DNA of 57,777 nt from Sedimentitalea nanhaiensis DSM 24252 (GCF_000473225.1 NZ_AXBG01000028.1:1-57777), one strand, 5' to 3'. Counted from the stretch's first letter, positions 1 through 7,756 are shown. Numbers and translations are program-made. The notes: a model not told the origin generated them from the sequence alone.

Positions 1-231
1 CCGCCGCTCCTTGCGTGTTTTGCGCTGCTCAGACAGCAACCAAGCTGTCAGCTTCTCAGCATACGGATCCAGCTTGCTCGGCCGGTCCGGTCTCTGGAAT
101 TCGGGTTCGACAATCCCGGCCCGCAGATATTTCTTGATCGTGTTGCGAGACACGCCTGTTCGCCGCGCAATCTCGCGAATGGGCATCTTGTCTCGCAGCG
201 CCCATTTCCGAATGACCCTCAAAAATCCCAT
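1..231 (-). CDS. istA: IS21-family transposase IstA, N-terminal fragment (cut by window edge)
   Basis: The 77 visible residues begin MGFLRVIRKWALRDKMPI and contain a helix-turn-helix with the IS21 signature REIARRTGVSRNTIKKYL, followed by a basic linker. IstA is the DDE transposase that works with the ATPase IstB. Family members are about 500 residues long, so roughly 85 percent is missing here because the window stops. The ATG at 231 fits the usual N-terminus; an in-frame GTG lies nine bases upstream. The matching istB is at the other end of the window in the orientation expected if both belong to one element spanning the ends. Confidence 0.85.
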   Translation of the reverse strand, partial: MGFLRVIRKWALRDKMPIREIARRTGVSRNTIKKYLRAGIVEPEFQRPDRPSKLDPYAEKLTAWLLSEQRKTRKERR

Positions 232-344
232 GTCTACCACTCCAATAGCCCCCAGCTGAATCAAGCAGGGGCAAGGTTGCACATGGGTCAATTCTCAATG
301 ACAATTTCTGCAGTTGCCGGGTCAGTTCTCAGTGACAATCAACA
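1..344 (-). mobile_element. IS21-family element, left (istA) end, cut by the window edge
   Basis: The outer terminal repeat lies at 316-344. It matches the reverse complement of 57038-57066 at 28 of 29 positions. A second, inner repeat at 284-304 matches 57069-57089 imperfectly; such multiple terminal repeats are typical of IS21-family transposase binding sites. The element points leftwards and its outer end at 344 interrupts a ParB-like gene. The rest of istA lies beyond position 1. Confidence 0.85.
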
Positions 345-723
345 GCGCAAAGGCCTCGAATTCGTCGATGGCGTTCATCGGCGCTTGCGTGATGTTCTCG
401 GCGAGCGACAAGGCCGTGGTGACGTCGCAGTCCTCAGGGACAAGGCGGCAGTCCACCTTGGTTTTCGCGGTGAACCCCTTGGCGGCCTTGTCAGCGACCA
501 GGTCCTTCAGCGCGGCATGACGTCGGCCACCGGCCAGCACTGCGTACTTGCCGTCGAGCTTCTGGACCAAGAGCGGCTGCAAGAGACCCAGAACGGCAAT
601 ACTGGCCTTCAGATGGGCGATGTTCTCGGGGTCATAGGTTTCCGGGGAGTTACTGCGCACGTTGGCGGGGTGGGCAGTCAGATCGCCAATAGCGACGGAG
701 ACGGGTTTGAAGCTTGCGGTCAT
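345..723 (-). pseudogene. ParB-like nuclease-domain protein, 3' end lost to IS insertion
   Basis: The reading frame starts MTASFKPVSVAIGDLTAHP behind an AAGGAC ribosome-binding site and carries a ParB/Srx-type N-terminal domain: NVRSNSPETYDPENIAHLKASI, then GLLQPLLVQ, then the GGRRHAAL box. It runs about 126 residues and then enters the IS21 terminal repeat at 344, where a stop follows at once. Relatives on rhodobacterial plasmids are several hundred residues long and usually sit beside ArdC and DUF3768 genes, as here. The partition protein of this plasmid is RepB, so this is an accessory ParB-fold protein of unclear role, and it is probably dead. The rest of the gene is not seen next to the other IS end. 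Confidence 0.75.
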
Positions 724-806
724 GGGATGTCCTTTTCGATGGGTAGGGTGCGGCCGGCGCGACCTGCTGCGCGACCAATCCCCGGGTTTGGGGATCAAAA
801 GGACAA

Positions 807-843
807 AAGGCCCGCTTTGCCTTTTGAGTGGGCAGCGGGCCTT
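807..843 (-). terminator. Rho-independent terminator downstream of the DUF3768 gene
   Basis: A perfect 10-bp stem (AAGGCCCGCT / AGCGGGCCTT) with a 17-base loop is followed on the minus strand by a T-rich stretch. It lies between the stop of the DUF3768 gene and the start of the ParB-like gene, so it separates the two units. Confidence 0.7.
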
Positions 844-880
844 AGGAGGCTGAGAAATAGGTCTTGAGGCTACCCCTCGC

Positions 881-1270
881 CTACCAGTCGCGCGCCATCA
901 TGATGGTCAGCACACGCATGGTGGTTTCCAGGTTATCCGGGGCCTCGGCACCGCAGCGAAAATCGGAATCTGACTCATAGAGATCAATTTTCCAGAACAC
1001 GGTTTCGCCCCGGATCTCGATCGCCCCGAAATCATGCCAGCCCTCCGGGTCGTTCTCGGGTTCGAACGTGTCGAACGCCCCCGTGACATTCACCGCCTCG
1101 GCCATGAAACCGTCCCCCGCCTCCATGAGCGAGCGGGTCACATGCATCCGGCCTTGGATGGGCGCCTCTGGTGCTATCCCGAGGCAGGCGAGCTTGCGGA
1201 AAGCGTCATTCTGAGCGGCGATTACGGCGGGGTCTGGGCGGTCTGTCAGAGGCTGTGCTGCGTTGGTCAT
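881..1270 (-). CDS. DUF3768 domain protein
   Basis: A 129-residue acidic protein recognisable by FRKLACLGIAPEAPIQG near the N-terminus and the FEPENDPEGWHDFGAIEI block in the middle, the core of DUF3768. The family occurs in alphaproteobacteria, often on plasmids next to ArdC-like and ParB-like genes; no biochemical role is known to me. The ATG at 1270 (MTNAAQPLTD) is preferred to an upstream in-frame start because it follows an AAAGGAC ribosome-binding site and because conservation begins there. It shares strand with ardC upstream and is followed by a terminator. Confidence 0.8.
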   Translation of the reverse strand: MTNAAQPLTDRPDPAVIAAQNDAFRKLACLGIAPEAPIQGRMHVTRSLMEAGDGFMAEAVNVTGAFDTFEPENDPEGWHDFGAIEIRGETVFWKIDLYESDSDFRCGAEAPDNLETTMRVLTIMMARDW

Positions 1271-1340
1271 GGGTCTGTCCTTTGAGAAGTTTGAAACACC
1301 CTTCCCAAAGCCTGCTTTCCCTTTGCCGACACACATTCCC

Positions 1341-2279
1341 TCAAGCGGCCTGGTCGACCTCCCCTGCCCTGCCCGCCTCCGATCGCGCGATAAGGTAATC
1401 ACAGGCGCGCTGCGCATCGGCCGCGTGCTTGAAAATCGCCTGTTTATCCGAGCGCAAAACGCGCAACCAGTTGTAAAGGTAGGCCGCGTTCATCTCGAGC
1501 GTATGCGCGGTGAACCCAAGTTCCTGCCCCAGAAAGCACGACGTGAGTTCGGCAACGATCTCCTCGCGGGCATAGGCTGTGTTGCCGAACCGCGAAAGAC
1601 CGTAGTCGCGGTTCAAGCGATGGCGCGCCTTTGTGGCATGGCCCAGTTCATGGGCCCAAACCCCATAAAAATTTGGCGAATTTTGAAACCGCGTAATCGG
1701 CGGCATGTAGACCTTGTCTACCGGCGGCAGATAGTAGGCATCGCTACCCGTGAAGACGGTGGTGATATCGATGGCATCAAAAAAAGCCTGCATATGGGGA
1801 ATGGGTTCAGCGGGCGGATGCTCAGGCACCGGGTCCGGCTCGGGATGGAAGCTATCCGGCAACCCCTCGATCTGGCAGGCGTTGAACACGCGATAGGATT
1901 TCTGGAAACGGAAGACGCGGGCCTCGTCACCATCTGCCTCACCATCGTCTCGCGCCTCGTCGCCCTCACCCTGCCTCCGGCTTTGGCCATAGTAAACCAC
2001 CACGGAGGACTTCTCGCCCTTGCGAACCTTTGCGTCCAAGGCATTGGCCTGCGGCAGCGTCATCCAAAAGGGCGAGCTGTGGCCCGCCATCACGGTCCGC
2101 ATTGTCAGCAGGAAGTTGTTCACTCCTTGGTAGGGTTCACCGCCCACGCGGAGGGGACGAGAGCTGCCACCTGCGGTCCATGGCTTGCGCCACGGCAGGA
2201 CGCCGCGCTCGATGATGCGGATGATTTCGTTTGTGATGACCTCGGAGGCATCGAATTTGGGCGTACGGGATCGGGCCAT
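1341..2279 (-). CDS. ardC: ArdC-like antirestriction protein (zincin-like metallopeptidase)
   Basis: A 312-residue protein with the ArdC/DUF1738 layout: an N-terminal single-strand-DNA-binding-like domain (VITNEIIRIIERGVLPWRKPW, then the GVNNF motif) and a C-terminal metallopeptidase domain with the zinc motif HELGH at residues 210-214, followed by LNRDYG and a second glutamate region (EEIVAEL). ArdC proteins protect incoming plasmid DNA from host restriction during conjugation. The linker at about residues 98-125 is rich in acidic and arginine residues and varies among relatives. The gene lies directly upstream of the DUF3768 gene on the same strand, a common plasmid arrangement, and appears intact. 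Confidence 0.88.
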   Translation of the reverse strand: MARSRTPKFDASEVITNEIIRIIERGVLPWRKPWTAGGSSRPLRVGGEPYQGVNNFLLTMRTVMAGHSSPFWMTLPQANALDAKVRKGEKSSVVVYYGQSRRQGEGDEARDDGEADGDEARVFRFQKSYRVFNACQIEGLPDSFHPEPDPVPEHPPAEPIPHMQAFFDAIDITTVFTGSDAYYLPPVDKVYMPPITRFQNSPNFYGVWAHELGHATKARHRLNRDYGLSRFGNTAYAREEIVAELTSCFLGQELGFTAHTLEMNAAYLYNWLRVLRSDKQAIFKHAADAQRACDYLIARSEAGRAGEVDQAA

Positions 2280-2634
2280 GGCTGGCCTCCTTTCGAGTGT
2301 TGGTGAGAAAGACAGACCGGAATCCGGCCCGGACCCGTCCGAGGCACCCCAAGGTCCCTCAACTGTCAGTCACAAAACCCGAAGGACACTTTCCCTCTCT
2401 GCTACCCCGGAGGCACAGGCTGAGGAATTTTGGGACCGTCAAAACCGCGGTTCACCTTCATTGCATACTGCACCCAAAGATCGGCAACGCACATCGGCAA
2501 AGAAGTGATGGAGTCTAATGATTATCACAAATTATCAAAGGCTTAGCTTTATTTACAGACCGGCAAGCCTCACCGGTGCGTGTCTGATACTTGCTTGGAG
2601 TGGGCGTCTGAGGCTTCGCCTGTGTCAAACCTCT
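2280..2634. other. Intergenic stretch between the Fic gene and ardC
   Basis: About 355 bases with no convincing gene. It should hold the ardC promoter (the minus-strand start of ardC is at 2279). Short open frames here lack ribosome-binding sites and family resemblance. I see no clear terminator or repeat. Confidence 0.5.
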
Positions 2635-3729
2635 TTAGGTCGCCGTCAGGGAATAGCTGGTGCTGCGTCCACCAGCCTCATCTTTCTCCAAGGCGCCCAA
2701 TTCGATCAGATCGAGGATATCGCGATAGGCCGTATCTTGTGAGCACTTTTCGATCTTCGCGTATTTCGACGTCGTGACCTTTCCTTCGAACCCATCCAGC
2801 AGACGGTTCAGCATGTCCCGCTGGCGGTCGTTCATGTTCGCCGTTCCATATTTCTCCCAGAACCGCGCCTTCCGGAACACGGCCTCAAGGATGATCTCGG
2901 CACCATCAAATGCGCGGTCAAGGCAAGCCAGGAACCAAACGAGCCACGCCGTGACATCAAGCCCGCCTTTCTGCGTCGTCTCGAGCATGTCGTAATAGCC
3001 GCTCCGCTCCTGCCGGATTTGCGTCGACATGCTGTAGAACCGCTGCGCGCTGCCTTCCGATCGCGCCAAGGCCATGTCTGCGATCGCGCGCGCTATGCGC
3101 CCGTTGCCATCATCGAACGGGTGGATGGTGACAAACCAAAGATGGGCGATGGCGGCATGTATGACGGGATCTGTTTCGATGGATTGATTGAACCAGGTCA
3201 GGAAACGCGCCATGTCAGGGTCTAACCGTTCGGCTTCTGGCGCCTCAAAATGCACGTGTTCGCGGCCATAGGGTCCTGATACAACCTCCATCGGACCGTC
3301 ACGCCACTGTCCCACCCTGATCCGGGTCATTCCGCTTCGCCCGGTCGGAAAGAGGGCCACGTGCCAGCTGAACAGACGCTCCGCATCCAGTGGCTTGTCA
3401 TACGCTTGGGTCGCGTCCAGCATCATCTCGACGACACCATCAACATGGCGATCAGACGGGATCAACCCGCCAATTTCCAGACCCAACCGCTTTGCGATAG
3501 ATGAGCGAACCTGATCCTTGTCGAGCGTCTCCCCCTCGATCTCGCTGCTTTTGACGACATCACTGGTTAGTGTTCTAAGCATCGCCTCGTTGCGAAGATC
3601 GAAGCCAAGACCCTCCATGCGCCCCAAGAGTTTGCCTTGGCGGTGACGGACCGCAGCAAGTTGTGACGACAGTTTGGCCTTATCCCAGGTAAACTGGGGC
3701 CAATCAGGGTGTTCGTGAATGTAAGTCAT
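2635..3729 (-). CDS. Fic family protein (DUF4172-Fic-winged helix), class II
   Basis: A 364-residue protein. Residues 1-90 form the DUF4172-type N-terminal domain (YIHEHPDWPQFTWD). The Fic core carries HPFDDGNGR with catalytic His203, the signature of AMP-transferring Fic enzymes. The inhibitory motif (S/T)xxxE(G/N) is present as SSEIEG at residues 61-66, upstream of the core, which makes this a self-inhibited class II Fic. The C-terminal 70 residues (SKYAKIEKCSQDTAYRDILDLIELG) look like a winged helix, so the protein may bind DNA. Two matching palindromes directly upstream suggest autoregulation. It may act as a toxin-like plasmid maintenance factor or modify a host target; the target is unknown. 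Confidence in the family is high. Confidence 0.93.
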   Translation of the reverse strand: MTYIHEHPDWPQFTWDKAKLSSQLAAVRHRQGKLLGRMEGLGFDLRNEAMLRTLTSDVVKSSEIEGETLDKDQVRSSIAKRLGLEIGGLIPSDRHVDGVVEMMLDATQAYDKPLDAERLFSWHVALFPTGRSGMTRIRVGQWRDGPMEVVSGPYGREHVHFEAPEAERLDPDMARFLTWFNQSIETDPVIHAAIAHLWFVTIHPFDDGNGRIARAIADMALARSEGSAQRFYSMSTQIRQERSGYYDMLETTQKGGLDVTAWLVWFLACLDRAFDGAEIILEAVFRKARFWEKYGTANMNDRQRDMLNRLLDGFEGKVTTSKYAKIEKCSQDTAYRDILDLIELGALEKDEAGGRSTSYSLTAT

Positions 3730-3743
3730 ATTTTACGCATTCC

Positions 3744-3826
3744 TTGCGGAGATTATACGGCACAATCTCCGCAAGACAACGACAAACACCGCAGAAGGCG
3801 CGGAGAATAAGGGCGACAATCTCCGC
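3744..3826. promoter_or_regulatory. Tandem palindromic operator upstream of the Fic gene
   Basis: Two inverted repeats of the same design lie 15-97 bases upstream of the Fic start. Copy 1 (3744-3774) is TTGCGGAGATT - 9 bases - AATCTCCGCAA with perfect 11-bp arms. Copy 2 (3800-3826) is GCGGAGAAT - 9 bases - AATCTCCGC with one mismatch. Centres are 54 bases apart. The likely ligand is the winged-helix C-terminus of the Fic protein itself (inference). Confidence 0.7.
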
Positions 3827-3873
3827 ATACCCGATCTGGGAGGTCAAACGCAGGACAACTGCTTGACTTCCCA

Positions 3874-5235
3874 TTACGCCGCCTGTCCGCTCAACCGGCC
3901 ATAGAAACTGCGTTCGAGATGCAGCTCCCCTGCCCCGGCCTTCTCGACCATACCCCGCAGATATCCACCCGGAGACGCCACTTCGCCGGCACAATGCTTG
4001 TCAAACGTGAGAACGAGCGCTGCTGTCGCGATTTGGGGACCGAGACGGTCCTGTGCGAGGTTCCAAGCGTGCTCTGAGACACCGATCATGGGCCTGAGCT
4101 GCCCGACAACGCGATGAAGATCGCCCCAATCCTTCAAATACCCGCCCATATTGCGTGCCCAGGACGCGAATTCAGGACAAGCCTGCATCACAGTCGGCAA
4201 ATCAAGCGCTGCACCACGTTTCTTACGTGTTTCAACCACCCAGTCTTCCAGCTCCCTATCCACCGTCTCTTCCGGTGGCGCATTTGGCACCACGGCCGCC
4301 GCTTGCTCAGTTTCTGAGCGATTACAGGTTACAGGATTAAGTTGATTTGTAATTAGTATATGAGGTTCAGTAATGACCTCCCTGGGGTCCACTTCTTGAG
4401 TCTTTTCACTGACTTGTTCGGTGGATTTGGCGGTGTTTTCCACAACGTCATCCGCTCGAAATGCCTTGAGATAGGTCACTTCGACACGCTCCTGAAGCTC
4501 CCTGAACCATTCTAGGAGCCGCGCAAGCGTCTCAGAGGCCGTGTTCCGGCGTGGCAGGCGGTCCAGAAGATCCTCAAAGAGGCTTGAGAGCTGTGTCCAA
4601 GGGCCTCTCAGAGCATCGCTGAGGGCCGCTTCGATCCTCGCGCGGATCATTCGGCGCGCAACAGTGATCTGGCGCTTCAGGCGCTGGCAGAGTTCACGTT
4701 CAGCCTGCAGTTCAGCATGTAGCTGCTCAAACTCTTCGGCGCGAGCCGACAGCGGCGACAAATCAAAGCCGTAGGCCTCGATGATACGGCCGTCAGCGTC
4801 CCTGTGGCCCCACCGCTTGCCATTAGGGCTGTCCTTGAAGGCAATCACGCCGATCTCGGCCAGACGCCGGGAATGGCGCTTGAGCGCCGAGAGCGAGAAG
4901 CCTGTTTGCTCCATCAGATAAGAGTTGGACGCCCAGACGATCGGACGCTGTCCCTCTTCCCAGTCCTGGGCTTGCGTGAACGCCCCAAGCGTGTCGAGAA
5001 CCAGCATGTCGCCAGCCTTGAGACCTAAATGCGCACCAACGCGTTTCACGGCGACAAAGGCCTGTGTTTTGGGCACGGCTGCTCTTTCACCAGCTTGTGC
5101 GTGCTGTTCAGCAACCGCCAGTCCGGCCGTCGCTTTGCGCCACCCCGAGGGTTGGTTGATATTGGACATACCTCCGCCGTTCTGAGGCATGACTGTCCCA
5201 GTCGCTCCAAGCGGAGCATCATTGAATTTTGTCAT
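3874..5235 (-). CDS. repC: Plasmid replication initiator RepC
   Basis: A 453-residue protein with the RepC layout: an N-terminal winged-helix DNA-binding domain (LGLKAGDMLVLDTLGAFT, then SNSYLMEQTGFSLSALKRHSRRLAEIGVI), a coiled-coil-prone middle (residues about 165-215), a variable linker, and a conserved C-terminal domain ending YGRLSGQAA. RepC opens the origin, which in repABC replicons lies within repC itself; an AT-rich segment is present at about 4320-4378. It is the last gene of repABC, separated from repB by about 205 bases that encode the antisense RNA. Its level is expected to be limiting and controlled by that RNA and by RepA/RepB autoregulation. Intact; the ATG at 5235 (MTKFNDAPLG) is the likely start. 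Confidence 0.95.
   Translation of the reverse strand: MTKFNDAPLGATGTVMPQNGGGMSNINQPSGWRKATAGLAVAEQHAQAGERAAVPKTQAFVAVKRVGAHLGLKAGDMLVLDTLGAFTQAQDWEEGQRPIVWASNSYLMEQTGFSLSALKRHSRRLAEIGVIAFKDSPNGKRWGHRDADGRIIEAYGFDLSPLSARAEEFEQLHAELQAERELCQRLKRQITVARRMIRARIEAALSDALRGPWTQLSSLFEDLLDRLPRRNTASETLARLLEWFRELQERVEVTYLKAFRADDVVENTAKSTEQVSEKTQEVDPREVITEPHILITNQLNPVTCNRSETEQAAAVVPNAPPEETVDRELEDWVVETRKKRGAALDLPTVMQACPEFASWARNMGGYLKDWGDLHRVVGQLRPMIGVSEHAWNLAQDRLGPQIATAALVLTFDKHCAGEVASPGGYLRGMVEKAGAGELHLERSFYGRLSGQAA
4320..4378. other. Candidate replication origin (oriV) inside repC
   Basis: This segment is clearly AT-rich against its GC-rich surroundings (for example TTGATTTGTAATTAGTATAT) and corresponds to the variable linker of RepC. 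In studied repABC replicons the origin is an AT-rich stretch inside repC. The assignment rests on position and composition only. Confidence 0.5.
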
Positions 5236-5281
5236 TTCTTAGTTAGGCACAGAAAACCTGTTCGCCCGAAGACGTTTTTCG

Positions 5282-5310
5282 TTGTTTAGCGATTCGCGGG
5301 CTGCTATGAT
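5282..5310 (+). promoter_or_regulatory. Promoter of the repABC antisense RNA
   Basis: A -35 TTGTTT (5282-5287) and a -10 TATGAT (5305-5310) are separated by 17 bases, on the strand opposite to repABC, in the repB-repC gap. This is where the counter-transcribed RNA promoter is found in repABC plasmids. Confidence 0.7.
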
Positions 5311-5316
5311 TGAGGT

Positions 5317-5380
5317 GTGAAAACAAATCGCGCTTTGTGCGCAGCAGCCCTCGGGACTTCGGTTTCGAGGGTTTTCTTTT
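5317..5380 (+). ncRNA. Counter-transcribed RNA (ctRNA, incompatibility RNA) of repABC
   Basis: A predicted RNA of about 65 nt starts 6-7 bases after the -10 box at 5305-5310. It ends in a 10-bp stem (CCCTCGGGAC / GTTTCGAGGG, including G-U pairs) closed by a UUCG tetraloop, followed by TTTTCTTTT at 5372-5380. It is antisense to the repC leader. In repABC plasmids such an RNA represses repC translation or transcription and sets incompatibility. Start and end are inferred from the promoter and terminator. Confidence 0.75.
5348..5380 (+). terminator. Terminator of the antisense RNA (UUCG hairpin)
   Basis: The hairpin 5348-5371 with its C(UUCG)G loop and the T-run to 5380 form a strong intrinsic terminator on the plus strand. 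In ctRNAs of this class the same hairpin is usually the loop that pairs with the repC leader. Confidence 0.75.
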
Positions 5381-5421
5381 TGGTGCCTTTCTCCTTTCTG
5401 CTCGTTGCCTCTGTTTTGGCG

Positions 5422-5437
5422 GTTAACAGTTGTTAAC
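5422..5437. promoter_or_regulatory. parS-like palindrome, repB-repC gap
   Basis: GTTAACAGTTGTTAAC fits the repABC parS form GTTnnCnGCnGnnAAC apart from one central base. It lies six bases beyond the repB stop and is a likely RepB binding site. It differs from the two other sites only at the centre. Confidence 0.75.
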
Positions 5438-5442
5438 CACCG

Positions 5443-6414
5443 CTATCCATCGTGGCTCTCTGATTGGAACCGATCGAAGGAATCCTGAATGAGCTGGTCC
5501 AGATTCTGATCCAGCCAATTCGCGAATCTTGTATTCTCCCCTACCCGCTTAACGGTTACTGAGAGTCCCGATTTTCCACTCTTGATCTGCACACCGGGAA
5601 CGGGCGAGCGCTGTTCAACAGATCGCTCTTGCTTACCACGCTTGCCAATTTCCTTGATGACGAGGTCCAGCCGCCCGTCGGAATCAAGGACGCCAGATTG
5701 ACCAAGCACATCCAATACACGCTCCTCCGAAAGTTGCTCCTTCTCGAACGCCGTTGCGAGAGTGGTCCACTTTGGGCGCCCTGCGCCTGGAGCCGCGCCG
5801 ATTGCCTGACCGACCGCTACGGGCACAAGCCGATTGATACGCTCAAGCTGCGAGAGAGTGTTCTTGCTGATCGCCAAAGCTTGGCATGCTTCCGCACGGG
5901 AGTATCCCTGCTCCAAGATCGCCTGTGCGAACCGAACACGTTCGTAGTAACTCAGCTCCGCACGGCCGGCATTCTCGAGCCCCTTGGCCATTAGAGCATC
6001 GGTATCATCGAGTGTGCGGATCAGAGCCCGCACCGACATCCCTAGATGGCGACATGCAAGTATGCGTCGCTGGCCATAGATGACTTCAAAATGGCCGTCA
6101 CGATCCTTTGATGGACGCAAAAGCACTGGAACTTGCTGTCCGGACTCAGCGATGCTGGCGGCGAGATCTTGAATAGATTCATTTGTCGCGTCGCTGTTAA
6201 CAGCTGTTAACTCGATATCCAGCCGATCCTTTGGACCCCAGGCGAGGATCAAGTTGGTGTCGATATCCTGAATGCCCCCGAGGCCTGCGCGGACCGAACC
6301 GATAGTTCCCTTTGGCAAGGTCCGGTGGGCCCTGTCGGACACACCCTCCTTTGAGGCCTCGCTTGCCGCTGTTATCGCGGCCATGATACCGGTCTTGTTC
6401 TTCCCCATTGCCAT
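5443..6414 (-). CDS. repB: Plasmid partition protein RepB (ParB family)
   Basis: A ParB-type centromere-binding protein of about 323 residues. It contains the ParB nuclease-like box (IYGQRRILACRHLGMSVRA), a helix-turn-helix (YSRAEACQALAISKNTLSQLERI), and a C-terminal dimerisation region ending in RFANWLDQNLDQLIQDSF. RepB binds the three parS palindromes and pairs with RepA to segregate the plasmid. The ATG at 6414 (MAMGKNK) overlaps the repA stop codon region; ATGs at 6408 and 6429 are also in frame, so the exact start is open. Overlap with repA indicates translational coupling. A parS site lies within its own 5' coding region. Confidence 0.93.
   Translation of the reverse strand: MAMGKNKTGIMAAITAASEASKEGVSDRAHRTLPKGTIGSVRAGLGGIQDIDTNLILAWGPKDRLDIELTAVNSDATNESIQDLAASIAESGQQVPVLLRPSKDRDGHFEVIYGQRRILACRHLGMSVRALIRTLDDTDALMAKGLENAGRAELSYYERVRFAQAILEQGYSRAEACQALAISKNTLSQLERINRLVPVAVGQAIGAAPGAGRPKWTTLATAFEKEQLSEERVLDVLGQSGVLDSDGRLDLVIKEIGKRGKQERSVEQRSPVPGVQIKSGKSGLSVTVKRVGENTRFANWLDQNLDQLIQDSFDRFQSESHDG
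6196..6211. promoter_or_regulatory. parS palindrome inside repB
   Basis: GTTAACAGCTGTTAAC is a perfect 16-bp palindrome, identical to the copy at 7741-7756. Its place inside the 5' part of repB is unusual compared with sites in the flanking gaps. Confidence 0.85.
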
Positions 6415-6416
6415 GA

Positions 6417-7598
6417 CTAACGCCCCCACGCCTGTTGAAGCATGCCTGCGATTTCCGCACCTACTGCATCCATACTATTTTTAGCCCGATCGTACGTCGA
6501 TCGCGTCATCTCGGATCGTGCAACCTCATAGATCGACATCTTGAGCATCGAAGCATCGCCAATTGCCGTACTGCGCAGTCCAGTCGCCCCAACGACACGA
6601 TCTTGGAACAGAGCGCGCATCAAACTCACAATCTGCTGACTGGGAATGTCGCTCGGATCGTCCCGCGTAATGAGAAAAGAGAAGAAATCATGATCGAGTT
6701 TGACACCCGTGTCCTCGATCACCCCGAGATAGGCAGATGTCATCTCGACAAACTGCTGTGTAGAGGCAAGGTCGAGCATGCTTGGCGTCATCGGCACGAT
6801 GACAGAGGTCGCGGCATAAAGGCCGGTGAGAGTCAAAAACCCGAGAGCTGGCGGGCTGTCGATCACAACTACATCGTAGTCGCTCTCAACGGACTGGATC
6901 GCTAGACTGAGCTTCTCAAAGAACGCGACACCGCGCCCCGCATTGACCGCCGTTTCAGTCTCAAATTCGCTCAGCACAAGGCGGGCAGGGGCCAAATGCA
7001 AGCCAGGGAAATAGGTTTCCACGACAGCTTCTGACATCGGCACTGGATCGTCATAACGCAGTGCGTCGTAGATTGACGCGCCTTCAAACTCCAGTTCAGT
7101 TTGAATCCCGCAAAAGCCCGTGAGGCTCCCTTGTGGATCCAAGTCAATTGCCAGCACCCGGTAGCCACTCAAAGCAAGGTAGTGACACAGATGGATTGCA
7201 GAGGTGGACTTTGCAGATCCACCTTTGAAGTTCATCAGCTGAATGACCTGAAGCTTGTCACCCTCGCGACGCCCGGGAAGATACTTACCCGGCTTTCGAG
7301 AGCTTGCCTCTAAGAAATGGCGCGCTTGCAGGATCTCTTCCCCGGAATAAAAGCGCCGTCCGTTCTTGATGACTTTAGGCTCAGGCAACGAACCATCGCT
7401 ATGGCACTTGCGCAAGAATTGACCGGTCACACCGAGTAAGTCAGCAGTCTCTGTTGCGCTGAATAGTCTCAAATTTTTGCGCTGATCGGGCGCATAGGCT
7501 TGTTGAAGATGCGTCGTGAGCGCCGTGTGTAGACGCGCGGCCATCTGGCTTGTAAGCTCGGATTGGGACGCCGCTTCGATGGGTGCCGTCTGAAACAT
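6417..7598 (-). CDS. repA: Plasmid partition ATPase RepA (ParA family)
   Basis: A 393-residue protein with an N-terminal MerR-like helix-turn-helix (ETADLLGVTGQFLRKCHSDGSLPEP, residues about 50-75) and a ParA ATPase core. The deviant Walker A motif KGGSAKST is at residues 125-132, followed by IDLDPQGSLT and the Walker B-like VVVIDSPPALG. RepA drives partition with RepB and represses the repABC promoter. It is the first gene of the operon. A parS palindrome and an inverted repeat lie upstream. The gene looks intact and has the usual length for repABC RepA proteins. The start MFQTAPIEAA at 7598 is the only good candidate. Confidence 0.95.
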   Translation of the reverse strand: MFQTAPIEAASQSELTSQMAARLHTALTTHLQQAYAPDQRKNLRLFSATETADLLGVTGQFLRKCHSDGSLPEPKVIKNGRRFYSGEEILQARHFLEASSRKPGKYLPGRREGDKLQVIQLMNFKGGSAKSTSAIHLCHYLALSGYRVLAIDLDPQGSLTGFCGIQTELEFEGASIYDALRYDDPVPMSEAVVETYFPGLHLAPARLVLSEFETETAVNAGRGVAFFEKLSLAIQSVESDYDVVVIDSPPALGFLTLTGLYAATSVIVPMTPSMLDLASTQQFVEMTSAYLGVIEDTGVKLDHDFFSFLITRDDPSDIPSQQIVSLMRALFQDRVVGATGLRSTAIGDASMLKMSIYEVARSEMTRSTYDRAKNSMDAVGAEIAGMLQQAWGR

Positions 7599-7637
7599 AG
7601 TTGCAATTTCTCTGCTCGAACGCGCTTATTTGCGCAA

Positions 7638-7676
7638 CTTGACTCTAATGGCCGTGATTCACCCAGTTAAGTCAAG
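7638..7676. promoter_or_regulatory. Inverted repeat in the repA promoter region
   Basis: CTTGACT (7638-7644) and AGTCAAG (7670-7676) form a 7-bp inverted repeat 40-78 bases upstream of the repA start. On the minus strand the distal arm includes a TTGACT that could serve as the -35 of the repABC promoter. This is a plausible RepA operator. Confidence 0.45.
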
Positions 7677-7740
7677 GATTTTATCCACAAATTGTGCTGT
7701 TGGACCAATGCGCTACTAGGGAAGCCACGCACCCTCCCGA

Positions 7741-7756
7741 GTTAACAGCTGTTAAC
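7741..7756. promoter_or_regulatory. parS palindrome upstream of repA
   Basis: GTTAACAGCTGTTAAC, a perfect 16-bp palindrome 143 bases upstream of repA. It is identical to the site inside repB and very close to the one after repB, consistent with a RepB centromere. Confidence 0.85.
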
